64,000 bases of DNA. It comes from Trichosphaerium sp. ATCC 40318. Lineage: Eukaryota > Discosea > Flabellinia > Trichosidae. The stretch spans positions 1 to 64,000 of the forward strand of contig JALMLS010000048.1 of assembly GCA_038496445.1 (NCBI GenBank). Reading direction: 5' to 3'. This document shows, in pieces, positions 1 through 10,864 of the stretch (positions are counted from its first letter, which is position 1; each line of letters starts with the position of its first letter). Under the pieces are notes generated by a model, which did not search any database, had not been told where the DNA came from, and saw only the letters and a list, made by a program, of their open reading frames with translations. The translations under genes were made by a program, and so were the position numbers.

Positions 1-2495
1 TAATGGTACGCGTTTTTGAAATATTTTTCCAACTAAATTGCTATCCGTTTTGCTTTCTTTCGCGGGAATGACCTTGCATTTAACAACGCGTTCATCAGTG
101 AGATATTAACGTTGGTAGAATTCTTCAGTCAATACCACTCACAAATACATCAACCACCTTCACCATACGCTCCTTCAGCACCTCCAATCGATGAAGACGA
201 GCTACTACATGAAGTTCCTTCATCACGCTCTCCGCCTGACACACATCATTCTCAAACAGCCCATTCCGGTCACATAGTCCAGTGGAACCTTTGTTCTTGG
301 TACGCTAACAGGATAAAAAAAAACAAGTTGCGAAAAAACCGCCTGAGAGTTCCAAATATGGTTATTTCGGTATTTGTTTGGTTGATGGTGGCAACTGTTT
401 TGCGTTTGTTGTGTGAAACAATTGTGTTTTTCAAAAATCAAAGCAACGTTTGGATCATTTGGTTCTAGAGTTTGACATTTTTTTTGTTTTTTTGAATTTT
501 ATTATTTACTGTTTCACAGCGTCCTGGAATTCTCCTTCAGTGCTGGGGTATTTAGGAAGGGCAGTTGGTATTGGAGTACGCTTATCAGTAAGTTAGAACA
601 ACCAGAAAATTTAGAGAAAGGAGAAACAATTACATCATCCATACTCTGTTTTCTTTTTCCTCAACTCCAGTCATTCTACAAAAGAGCAAATACCTCAAGG
701 TTCTATTCTGGTGATAACAAATTTTTAACACTGATGGCGTAGGAGTTTGAGGGAAAAGAGAAGCACATTAGTTTGGACTGTTTACTTTCCGTGTAGAAAT
801 TAGTTTTGTAGGTATCTAATGTGTTTAGAACATTCCGCACTACAATAAATCAAATAGCCCAACGGATGCCTTCTCTTAGATCTCTTGATGAACCAAGCAG
901 TTCTCCACCTCCTCCTATATTAACGCAACCTAATAGAGGTCGTTCTCCACTTCTTAATGAACCAGAAGTAATTTTACAAACCAACAGCAATTCATCAACA
1001 GGTACGCCACAAAATGCGAACACGCCAGAATTTTGCATAATTTGATTGAATCAATTTTTTGTTCTGATTTCATGTCAAGGCGATAGACAAGCGTCCAATA
1101 CTATTCCATCACCTAGAAGAGAGTCTATGGATATTGTATCACCTTCCGAAGATGACCCTGAAGCGACTGATAATGAAGATAATCAAAGACATCCAGTTCG
1201 TCAGTCAGTTGATATTATGAAATATGGAAAGTTTGAAATCAAACAGTCACACTTGGAAAAACTGTTTAGAAAGTGGTGCGAGTCTCTATTCTTCACACCT
1301 ACAAAGTACGTTAGGATCAAATTCACTCATCAAAACCAGTGAGCTCAGTGTGTTTATGTATTTGTAACACATGCAACGTTGAAGAGAGTGAAGCCAACTT
1401 TCATTCCTTTTTGGCTGTTTAAGGCAGACATTGATGTTAAGTACACTGGTGAAGCCTTGTGTGATCGTATGGCACCTCAGGTATGTGTTTATACTATGCT
1501 TAACTGATTTAAAGTGTTAACATATTTGAACAGGTGAATACAACGCTAAGAACTTTGGGTTACACATGTTGGTACAAGGACTGCTATTATAAGAATGTTT
1601 TGGTTTGTGGTCCTTGGAATCGTTGTCCATAAGAATTATTAAAAGATAGTATAAAACATGGACAAGAATCGATCGTATATGGCTGCAATAGGTCAACAAA
1701 CAAGATCCTTTATTCTAGGAGCCGGCTCGAGCATACCTCTATGTAAACTTCTTCAACTTTACAGAAACCTCTTTTTGTGCGAAGATAATGGTTTTTAATA
1801 AGCGTTGTTAGGCTCAAAATACGTTTGAATGGGTAATGGATCAGATAACATTGTTCATTGGCACACGTAAGGAGAAGTTTGAAGATGATAAGCCACCTGA
1901 TATACAACCACTTTCACATAAACCACTTGAAGAATCTTGGGATGGTCAAGGTGAGATTTTTTCGAAAAACAATTAGTTTGATCGTTCTACGACTAAACGT
2001 GCTTACATATAGTACTTGTTTATTTCGTTGTAATTATTTGTCAATTAACCTTTATTCTAAGGTATGGCTACAATTCGTGACAGCGAATTAAAGCAATGTA
2101 CAGCTCTTGTTAAAAAAGAAAATAACGCACAAAATGTGAAGAATGTTAACGTTCACATTGAGCTTCAACAGCGACAACATATGCTTGTATATTTACCAGT
2201 ATATATTGGATCATATACATTTGAATCTAAAGACTATTTAATAGTATTCAATGGCCAATCAGGAAAGATATATGCACAATGGTATGTCAAACAAACGAAA
2301 TTTTTTTTTGAAGTAACAACGCTTTTTTCTTTCTTTTATCACGTGATATAGTATCTAGTCACATTTTCTTATTATTATTTATTCTTATTCATTTATAGGC
2401 CTGTAACAACTATGGGTACAATTGTTCGTGCTGGAATCAGCACAGTGTCCTCTATTTTCTCTTCGTTTACGTCATCTTCCAAGGCGAATCCTTGA
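1..2495 (+). pseudogene. left-arm copy of the RING-finger gene, 5' end missing, frame broken
   Basis: This is the mirrored copy of the gene at 4560-7473. The RING-encoding exons lie outside the window. What remains covers the middle and the conserved C-terminal domain, with the stop at 2493-2495. Compared with the other copy it has several 1-2 nt losses in exons and at splice sites, and a garbled stretch of about 130 nt around 1670-1790. The last exons (2064-2351 and 2399-2495) are still identical to the right arm. Whether this is a decayed duplicate or an assembly error cannot be decided from sequence alone; I favour the artefact. Confidence 0.6.
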
Positions 2496-3487
2496 TTTTT
2501 TTTTCTGCTTGCTTTGGATGCCACTAACAACATAAAATCGCAAACTAGTACTAGCACTCTGAACAGAATACGCTATTGTAAAACAACATCATGTAAATAA
2601 AAAACAAATACAATAATTTGTAATCAAGGCCAAGGCACACGCAAACAACCATTTATTTTTATGACTATACTACAAAATCCCTTTGTATGTTTGAATAATT
2701 AAAACCCTTACACCACTATCTTCCTCATCCAGCCAACGTTTCGTATGTCCTTTATACTTTATGTAGTCTTTACCAGAAAAGCATATTGGGAAGTTTGATT
2801 ATCTTAATGTAATGTCCTCAGCTTTTATGGTGTAGATCAAACAAGTAGTGAATGTCGTTTAGAGGTCGGTTGTACGGTTTAGCTATTTACCAAAAAGAGC
2901 TCAAATGACTACAAACAAGCTGTGTTAAGTACAGTGTCGGTCAAATTATTACAACGAACAGAATATTGGCTTAAAACCTTGTGTTCACCTTCAACGCATA
3001 AGTTGTCCACAACCTAGGCTAGAATATTGCAACAAAGATATGACGTGATTCTATATTCGGAATGAGTTGTCGCGTGGAGAGCAAAACAGGAAAGAAGGGT
3101 CGCGTGGAAAATCAAACACGAATTTACATTCAAGAGATAGCAATACCTTCTGTAAACGATGAAGTACTTTAGGATTGGAATGCAGATATCATATTTTCTC
3201 TTTGTGGCGGCATTGACAATAATCCGTTATCCTCATAAAAGAAAAAGTAAGAATGAGAAAGTTGTGCAGGACAACAAAGGGTTTGTGGAAAAATGTATGT
3301 TGGTTATAGTTTCAATTGGCATGGGTGGACTCCCTCCTTTGAACATGATTTTCCCAAGCTTGCTTGAGTTTGCCAATTACCCCGATTGCCCAGAAGCTGG
3401 TTTCATTGGCATTTGTTTAATGCCATTGTCTATGTGGCTGTTTTATAGATCACATAAAGACCTTGGTACGAATTGGAGTGTTTCACT
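1..3487. repeat. left arm of a ~7 kb inverted repeat
   Basis: This stretch is the reverse complement of 3569-7056. Base 1 pairs with base 7056 and base 3487 with base 3569. The match is close to perfect over most of its length, but this arm has many small indels relative to the right arm, mostly lost bases: one A near 258, one C near 843, GG near 1350, one C near 1593, one G near 1616, and a 3-base gain near 1325. About 130 nt (roughly 1670-1790) do not match the right arm at all; the right arm there has two long poly-T runs on the coding strand. Indels inside homopolymers and coding exons look like uncorrected long-read error. The repeat may extend left of the window. Confidence 0.95.
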
Positions 3488-3497
3488 ATCCAAATAG
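3159..3497 (+). pseudogene. left-arm truncated copy of an ICMT-like methyltransferase
   Basis: This mirrors the first ~110 codons of the gene at 3488-3897 (minus). It starts at the same ATG (MKYFRIGMQISYF) and includes the N-terminal membrane segments, but it runs into the palindrome centre just after 'GTNWSVSL', before the catalytic region, and stops ten bases later. It cannot encode an active enzyme. It exists only because of the inverted repeat. Confidence 0.7.
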
Positions 3498-3568
3498 AGG
3501 TATACATAGGATGTCTGATATACTTGTATACACCGCCTGTAACAAGACTGTGCTTTTCTCGGATTTCA
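3488..3568. repeat. 81-nt asymmetric centre of the inverted repeat
   Basis: This unique spacer joins the two arms. On the minus strand it continues the reading frame of the ICMT-like gene of the right arm (GGVYKYIRHPMYTS is encoded here), and then the sequence abruptly folds back into the same gene. So the turn-around point lies inside a coding region, which is what a fold-back chimera gives and is unusual for an evolved palindrome. Confidence 0.9.
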
Positions 3569-3897
3569 AGTGAAACACTCCAATTCGTACCAAGGTCTTT
3601 ATGTGATCTATAAAACAGCCACATAGACAATGGCATTAAACAAATGCCAATGAAACCAGCTTCTGGGCAATCGGGGTAATTGGCAAACTCAAGCAAGCTT
3701 GGGAAAATCATGTTCAAAGGAGGGAGTCCACCCATGCCAATTGAAACTATAACCAACATACATTTTTCCACAAACCCTTTGTTGTCCTGCACAACTTTCT
3801 CATTCTTACTTTTTCTTTTATGAGGATAACGGATTATTGTCAATGCCGCCACAAAGAGAAAATATGATATCTGCATTCCAATCCTAAAGTACTTCAT
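3488..3897 (-). CDS. ICMT-like isoprenylcysteine methyltransferase paralogue, cut off by the palindrome
   Basis: The readable part runs from the ATG at 3897 through two or three membrane segments to GGVYKYIRHPMYTS, the SAM-binding signature of the isoprenylcysteine carboxyl methyltransferase/PEMT-like family. These are membrane enzymes that use S-adenosylmethionine to methylate prenylated cysteine or small lipophilic substrates. The frame is lost where the inverted repeat folds back (3488), so the final helices and the C-terminal EE..F..EY..Y motif are missing. It is closely similar to the complete copy at 19983-20574, and the resemblance extends about 230 bp upstream, so the two arose by a segmental duplication carrying 5' flank. 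If the left arm is an artefact, the gene simply continues beyond the true contig end. Confidence 0.7.
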
Positions 3898-6800
3898 CGT
3901 TTACAGAAGGTATTGCTATCTCTTGAATGTAAATTCGTGTTTGATTTTCCACGCGACCCTTCTTTCCTGTTTTGCTCTCCACGCGACAACTCATTCCGAA
4001 TATAGAATCACGTCATATCTTTGTTGCAATATTCTAGCCTAGGTTGTGGACAACTTATGCGTTGAAGGTGAACACAAGGTTTTAAGCCAATATTCTGTTC
4101 GTTGTAATAATTTGACCGACACTGTACTTAACACAGCTTGTTTGTAGTCATTTGAGCTCTTTTTGGTAAATAGCTAAACCGTACAACCGACCTCTAAACG
4201 ACATTCACTACTTGTTTGATCTACACCATAAAAGCTGAGGACATTACATTAAGATAATCAAACTTCCCAATATGCTTTTCTGGTAAAGACTACATAAAGT
4301 ATAAAGGACATACGAAACGTTGGCTGGATGAGGAAGATAGTGGTGTAAGGGTTTAATTATTCAAACATACAAAGGGATTTTGTAGTATAGTCATAAAAAT
4401 AAATGGTTGTTTGCGTGTGCCTTGGCCTTGATTACAAATTATTGTATTTGTTTTTTATTTACATGATGTTGTTTTACAATAGCGTATTCTGTTCAGAGTG
4501 CTAGTACTAGTTTGCGATTTTATGTTGTTAGTGGCATCCAAAGCAAGCAGAAAAAAAAATCAAGGATTCGCCTTGGAAGATGACGTAAACGAAGAGAAAA
4601 TAGAGGACACTGTGCTGATTCCAGCACGAACAATTGTACCCATAGTTGTTACAGGCCTATAAATGAATAAGAATAAATAATAATAAGAAAATGTGACTAG
4701 ATACTATATCACGTGATAAAAGAAAGAAAAAAGCGTTGTTACTTCAAAAAAAAATTTCGTTTGTTTGACATACCATTGTGCATATATCTTTCCTGATTGG
4801 CCATTGAATACTATTAAATAGTCTTTAGATTCAAATGTATATGATCCAATATATACTGGTAAATATACAAGCATATGTTGTCGCTGTTGAAGCTCAATGT
4901 GAACGTTAACATTCTTCACATTTTGTGCGTTATTTTCTTTTTTAACAAGAGCTGTACATTGCTTTAATTCGCTGTCACGAATTGTAGCCATACCTTAGAA
5001 TAAAGGTTAATTGACAAATAATTACAACGAAATAAACAAGTACTATATGTAAGCACGTTTAGTCGTAGAACGATCAAACTAATTGTTTTTCGAAAAAATC
5101 TCACCTTGACCATCCCAAGATTCTTCAAGTGGTTTATGTGAAAGTGGTTGTATATCAGGTGGCTTATCATCTTCAAACTTCTCCTTACGTGTGCCAATGA
5201 ACAATGTTATCTGATCCATTACCCATTCAAACGTATTTTGAGCCTAACAACGCTTATTAAAAACCATTTCAATCGAAGCCAAAAAATCCTAGTGAGAAAA
5301 AAAAAAGAAAAAAAAAAAGAAGCGAGCGAGACAAGCTACAGAAAAATTACGCCTGTTGACATACAGATACTATACGATCAAGATCCCAATCTCCATCTTT
5401 TATACTATCTTTTAATAATTCTATATGTGACAACGATTCCAAGGCACCACAAACCAAAACATTCTTATAAGTAGCAGTCCTTGTACCAACATGTGTAACC
5501 CAAGTTCTTAGCGTTGTATTCACCTGTTCAAATATGTTAACACTTTAAATCAGTTAAGCATAGTATAAACACATACCTGAGGTGCCATACGATCACACAA
5601 GGCTTCACCAGTGTACTTAACATCAATGTCTGCCTTAAACAGCCAAAAAGGAATGAAAGTTGGCTTCACTCTCTTCAACGTTGCATGTGTTACAAACCTA
5701 CATAAACACACTGAGCTCACTGGTTTTGAGTGAATTTGATCCTAACGTACTTTGTAGGTGTGAAGAATAGAGACTCGCACCACTTTCTAAACAGTTTTTC
5801 CAAGTGTGACTGTTTGATTTCAAACTTTCCATATTTCATAATATCAACTGACTGACGAACTGGATGTCTTTGATTATCTTCATTATCAGTCGCTTCAGGG
5901 TCATCTTCGGAAGGTGATACAATATCCATAGACTCTCTTCTAGGTGATGGAATAGTATTTGACGCTTGTCTATCGCCTTGACATGAAATCAGAACAAAAA
6001 TTGATTCAATCAAATTATGCAAAATTCTGGCGTGTTCGCATTTTGTGGCGTACCTGTTGATGAATTGCTGTTGGTTTGTAAAATTACTTCTGGTTCATTA
6101 AGAAGTGGAGAACGACCTCTATTAGGTTGCGTTAATATAGGAGGAGGTGGAGAACTGCTTGGTTCATCAAGAGATCTAAGAGAAGGCATCCGTTGGGCTA
6201 TTTGATTTATTGTAGGTGCGGAATGTTCTAAACACATTAGATACCTACAAAACTAATTTCTACACGGAAAGTAAACAGTCCAAACTAATGTGCTTCTCTT
6301 TTCCCTCAAACTCCTACGCCATCAGTGTAAAAAATTGTTATCACCAGAATAGAACCTTGAGGTATTTGCTCTTTTGTAGAATGACTGGAGTTGAGGAAAA
6401 AGAAAACAGAGTATGGATGATGTAATTGTTTCTCCTTTCTCTAAATTTTCTGGTTGTTCTAACTTACTGATAAGCGTACCTCCAATACCAACTGCCCTTC
6501 CTAAATACCCCAGCACTGAAGGAGAATTCCCAGGACGCTGTGAAACAGTAAATAATAAAATTCAAAAAAAAACAAAAAAATGTCAAACTCTAGAACCAAA
6601 TGATCCAAACGTTGCCTTGATTTTTGAAACACAAATTGTTTCACACAACAAACGCAAAACAGTTGCCACCATCAACCAAACAAATACCGAAATAACCATA
6701 TTTGGGAACTCTCAGGCGGTTTTTTCGCAACTTGTTTTTTTTTATCCTGTTAGCGTACCAAGAACAAAGGTTCCACTGGACTATGTGACCGGAATGGGCT

Positions 6801-7056
6801 GTTTTGAGAATGATGTGTGTCAGGCGGAGAGCGTGATGAAGGAACTTCATGTAGTAGCTCGTCTTCATCGATTGGAGGTGCTGAAGGAGCGTATGGTGAA
6901 GGTGGTTGATGTATTTGTGAGTGGTATTGACTGAAGAATTCTACCAACGTTAATATCTCACTGATGAACGCGTTGTTAAATGCAAGGTCATTCCCGCGAA
7001 AGAAAGCAAAACGGATAGCAATTTAGTTGGAAATATTTCAAAAACGCGTACCATTA
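3569..7056. repeat. right arm of the inverted repeat (better-quality copy)
   Basis: Reverse complement of 1-3487. This copy keeps open reading frames and splice signals across the RING-finger gene, whereas the left copy breaks them, so this arm should be taken as the reference sequence of the locus. To its right the sequence continues as unique DNA (5' end of the RING gene, then the MITE). Confidence 0.95.
3898..4559. other. intergenic between RING gene and ICMT-like gene (mirrored at 2496-3158)
   Basis: No gene is visible. The stretch nearest the ICMT-like start (about 3900-4125) is shared with the 5' flank of the other ICMT-like gene (19740-19985), including the words TCGGTCAAATTATTACAACG and TGAGTTGTCGCGTGGAGAGC, so a promoter or 5' UTR was duplicated with the gene. 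The rest is A+T-rich sequence without recognisable motifs. Confidence 0.6.
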
Positions 7057-7473
7057 GTCTTTGGACGTTCAGGGCTAGCTGGTATACGCGTAGGTTGACT
7101 TGACGCAAGACTAATCTTTCGTTTGTTATCCTTGAGTTTGGTTACAATGCTTTGAAGGCTTGTGTTCTTCCGTATGCTTAGAACGCCTTCAGGATAGGAA
7201 GAGGGTTCTCTAAAGTAAACGTTACATAATAAAAAGTCTGGGAAACGTACATACCTGCACAACGGGCAATCAATCACGCAGTTATCGCTCTGTTTCCCTA
7301 AACACAGTGAGTCAGCCGTTAGAATTTACAATTTACGTACAAATGTCGATTAAACACATTGTACAATACGAGTGCATGCACTTTAATGTTCTGGGTTCTG
7401 TAAACAGTGATAAACATACTGCACAAACTAATTCTTCCTCCAAATCAGCTACTAGCTCTGTTTCCTTTGCCAT
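4560..7473 (-). CDS. RING-finger protein with conserved C-terminal domain, probable E3 ubiquitin ligase
   Basis: An N-terminal C3HC4 RING finger is encoded from 7473 down to about 7250: CAVC, then CMHSYCTMC, then (after a short intron) CPLC supplies the eight zinc ligands. RING domains recruit ubiquitin-loaded E2 enzymes. A basic, serine/proline-rich linker follows (SPERPKTNG; RSLDEPSSSPPPP; SEDDPEATDNEDN). The C-terminal half has a recognisable domain with 'THATLKRVKPTFIPFWLF', 'VYIGSYTFESKDYLIVFNGQ' and 'RPV', seen in many uncharacterised eukaryotic proteins. At least eight exons. I take the ATG at 7473 (MAKETEL); an in-frame ATG at 7536 would add 21 residues. The substrate is unknown. It is divergent from the DENN gene, with the MITE between the two. 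Confidence 0.7.
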
Positions 7474-7614
7474 TGTTACAGAAATGGCATAGGCAAGTGG
7501 ATAAACAGGCCAGAGAGTCCGTTTTTTGTAAGTCAAGTAAGAACGTTAAGTGAGTAGAAACGATTTTCTGAACGCAAATTTTTTTTCTTTCACAAAAAAT
7601 CGTCTCTACGCTGG

Positions 7615-7619
7615 TAATG
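7615..7619. repeat. target-site duplication TAATG, left copy
   Basis: TAATG lies directly before the left MITE terminus and is repeated exactly at 8151-8155 after the right terminus. Confidence 0.85.
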
Positions 7620-8150
7620 AGGAATTTCGACTCGTAAAAAGTTGAGCGTAAAAATAATATGTTTCAGAGATTTGGTCTTTTTTTGGTTTATTTTTACGCT
7701 CAAAACTTTTCACTCGTAATCGTAATTTACATGTAAATGTTGTTAGTGAACTACTGAGGCTTAACCTATGTTTTATTAAGTTTGCAAGGTTGTTAATAAT
7801 GTCACAGTGATTGAAAAAAAAACCAATTGATTCACTTCTATTGATGAGAGCCTACTGAGCACTTTCTAATGACTTTAAAGTATAACGTTGCAAAAGCAGC
7901 GTTAAACAACGTTTCAATGTATCCGAAGAGCTTGTATAAGGACCAATAACAAGTGGTGATCTTTTTTTGTATTAATGACTGTATTGTGCAACAAATAAAT
8001 AAAGTGTTTTTGAATGAGTTACGATTTACGAGTGAAAAGCATTGAGCGTAAAAAAAACGTAAAAAACTAAACCCAAAACTGTCGTAAAACTAAGTCCATT
8101 CTTTGAAACCAGAAATTTTTACGCTCAGCTTTTTACGAGTCGAAATTCCT
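7620..8150. mobile_element. 531-bp MITE (non-autonomous DNA transposon) with 37-bp TIRs
   Basis: The left end begins AGGAATTTCGACTCGTAAAA and the right end is its inverted copy, with one mismatch over about 37 bp. The element is flanked by a perfect 5-bp direct repeat TAATG (7615-7619 and 8151-8155), a target-site duplication. Inside each end there is a second, inverted copy of the terminal module (about 7686-7731 and 8016-8060, TTTTTACGCTCA...CTCGTAA), so each end can fold on itself and the whole element can fold as a double hairpin. No reading frame for a transposase is present. The near-identity of the TIRs suggests fairly recent movement. The superfamily is unassigned; the 5-bp duplication argues against Tc1/mariner. 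Confidence 0.88.
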
Positions 8151-8155
8151 TAATG
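8151..8155. repeat. target-site duplication TAATG, right copy
   Basis: This copy lies 5 bp from the DENN start codon at 8161. It contains an ATG (8153) out of frame with the gene, which would open a short upstream frame overlapping the real start if transcription begins inside or before the MITE. Confidence 0.85.
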
Positions 8156-8160
8156 AAGTC

Positions 8161-10674
8161 ATGGAAAAGAAGAATCAGCTTGTAAACTTATCAAAGAACG
8201 TAGCAGGATTAACTAGAAGTGCTTCGTTACGTATAAAAGCTAAACGAATATCTAAATCTATTGATGATGCTCTTGGTATTAACGCATCGCTGTCATTTCG
8301 CGAATCAATACAAAAAATGGAGGCTGACGTTAAACGTTCGTCTATTGACACAGATGAAAATACAAACTTCTATCTTGCAAATGCTGTAACGCCTGAACGT
8401 GTGGGCCACTTTTACGAGTATTTCGTAATTTTGGGTGCGTCAGACAAGGATGCTAAAGAACCAACTGTTCAATACGTATACCCTGCACGAGCCTATGCGT
8501 AAGAAATGCTTTATGTTGTACCAAAAACCTAATATTTGTGTTTAGAAAACTACTACCTTCTTTAGCTCAATTCTGCTTCCCAAAAGGATACGCAATTAAG
8601 GAAGTACAGCGTACAATGAGCTATACTGCCGTTAACGAGGTATGTATTTTTAATTATAAAATCGAGTTTATTATTGCTCTGTGAGCGCGAAGCCGCTCCA
8701 AAACGCGGAAACCGGCGTTGCATATTGAAATACCTTTTTTTCTGAAAAAACAAAACCAGACATGCCTAAAACGCTATTAAAGTACATCTAACACGTTTAT
8801 TCACTAGGTACTGTACGGAAGTTTAAACGAAGCTGAAGATGCAGCGAATTCTTTTGTATTTTTACTATCAGGAGGCGAAGAGTTGCTCTATGGAGTATGT
8901 GTTACTACTACTGTAATGCTTGAAGGTTTTGGCGGTTCAGTACGTAATTTTTAACCGTTTTGTCTTTAACGAATGGTAGAGTGGCGGATCTTCATCTGCT
9001 AGACGTCATGATTACGCTCAGAGTCAACCAAATCAAACAGCAGTGTTTGCTCCAAGATGTTATTGTTTTATTACAAAGTTTCCCTTTTTTCAACTTCATT
9101 TTGAAGTACTTTACAGTTTGGTTGGTATGTCACTTTTCCAAGTCATTTATTTCTGTATCTTATTTCTTCTAAGCTCAACAACATTTACTTACTGTGAACG
9201 CCGCACTACTGGAGCAAGGCACCCCACGGATGGACAAACACGGAATCGAAGAAGGTACGGCTGAATTGTATTCAGTTTTTTTTTTTATCTTCAAGTGTTT
9301 CTTTAATCCCTCGTGTTTGGTGTACTTTATGAACTCTTAAGTAACTATATTGTGCGTATTAATATTTAACATGGTTGTAGGTTGGTTAGAAACGGCAGGA
9401 AAGTTACTGGAAATGTACTTTGCACATGCTGTTCCAAGAGAAAATAGGGGTATTGATTTTCAGCTTCCAGGTGATCTAAGAAACGTCAAATTCAATTGTC
9501 CGGTAGTAAAACTTATAAATTATATCTTTGATATTGGTTTACTTACATCATGATATTTAGACAGGTGACGAGAATAAACTCATTGCACAATTTTGTCAGG
9601 TATTGATGGAGGTTTTTTTTTCGAATGATTTTGTTGTTGTTTGTATTAAATCATTATTTAGGCTACTCTTTTTCGTCTTCTTTCACTTCCTAATATCTTA
9701 CAATTGGTTGGTTGTTGCTTGCTAGAAAGACAAATACTTATAGTTTGTCCTGATCCTGGTATATTGTCAGCAATAACGTACGTTGCTAAGCAACCTATAA
9801 TAGCACTCATTCCTTTTTAACTTGTTGTTTTAGACTTGGGTTAATACCAATTATACGTCCTTTTACTATACAAGGTGCTTTTATACCAGTACTTCCATAT
9901 GATGATATTTTTGTAACATGCCTTGATGCACCTGGTATGTCATGACTTGGTTTTTTTATTATTTTCTTTTTTGTTTACCACTGTCTCATTGTTGACATAT
10001 ACTGCTTAGTACCATATATTATGGGATTAACGAAGCTACCTGATATTGTCAATACTGAAAAAAGATTTTCAGATCACGTGATTCTAGATGTCACAACAGA
10101 CAAGTTTAGATTACCCAAAAATTTTAATGCTTTTAAAATGTTACCTGATTATGGACCGCTGCAACGTAGCCTCAAACCTTTCCATCAATCAATACATAAG
10201 GCTGTATCTTATGCTAAAAAGTTAAAAACTCCTTTTAAAAGCTCTACAGCAGAGTTACAAGCAGTACAAGGTATCACTGATGTCATGAATACTTATAGTG
10301 TGAAACTGATAGAAAAGTTCGCACAAGCAGTTCCACCAAGTCTTCATGGTTCGAAGTACGTACTTGGTCATTTTTCAAATTGGTCTAATGTATTTATGTT
10401 TATTAGACGTTTGTTTGATGGTACACCAAACTCTACAATGATTGGAAAACTGCCGAGGCAGTACAGGAAGTTTTTTAAACATTTTATGAATACACAAATG
10501 TTTGTTACATACATGGAGAAATTCATGGATGTTGTTGCTGAAAAAGAACGTACAGCAGAGGCTTTATTGAATAAATTAGAAGAGATTATTAGAACACATA
10601 GCGAACATAGGGTTCGTGGTAAATCATATGCGGTATCACCTATGGGTCAAGTCTTTAATCGTATGAAAATGTAA
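8161..10674 (+). CDS. DENN-domain protein (probable Rab guanine-nucleotide exchange factor)
   Basis: DENN proteins activate Rab GTPases in membrane traffic. The first exon (8161-8499) has a basic N-terminus and then the uDENN pattern 'GHFYEYFVILGAS' with 'VQYVYPA'. Middle exons give 'FCFPKGY' and 'LYGVCVTTTVMLEGF'. The central cDENN core is very clear across 9661-10020: 'LFRLLSLPNILQLVGCCLLE', 'ERQILIVCPDPG', 'LGLIPIIRPFTIQGAFIPVL', 'VPYIMGL'. The last exon (10012-10674) holds the dDENN part with an alpha-helical tail. About ten exons with introns of 40-120 nt. The start ATG lies only 10 bp after the MITE and its duplication, so the promoter or 5' UTR must be inside or left of the MITE. Which Rab it serves cannot be told. 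Confidence 0.85.
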
Positions 10675-10864
10675 AAAAAGAAGGGGAAAAAAAAAAGAAA
10701 GAACGAAGGTCACTAACTTTTTTTGTAAATACATTGTGACAGTTGATTGTATTTAAAAAGTATGTTTGTGTATTTACTTGATAAAACATTACATATTAAG
10801 TAACCTCCTTGGTGTTTCTTAGTAGTAATTCAGATGACATAGAAACAGACCTTTATTTTGTTGA

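Noticed and set aside
1-3487. Left-arm frames as separate functional genes
   Set aside because: They duplicate the right arm in mirror image with indels in exons; treated as an artefact or decayed copy.
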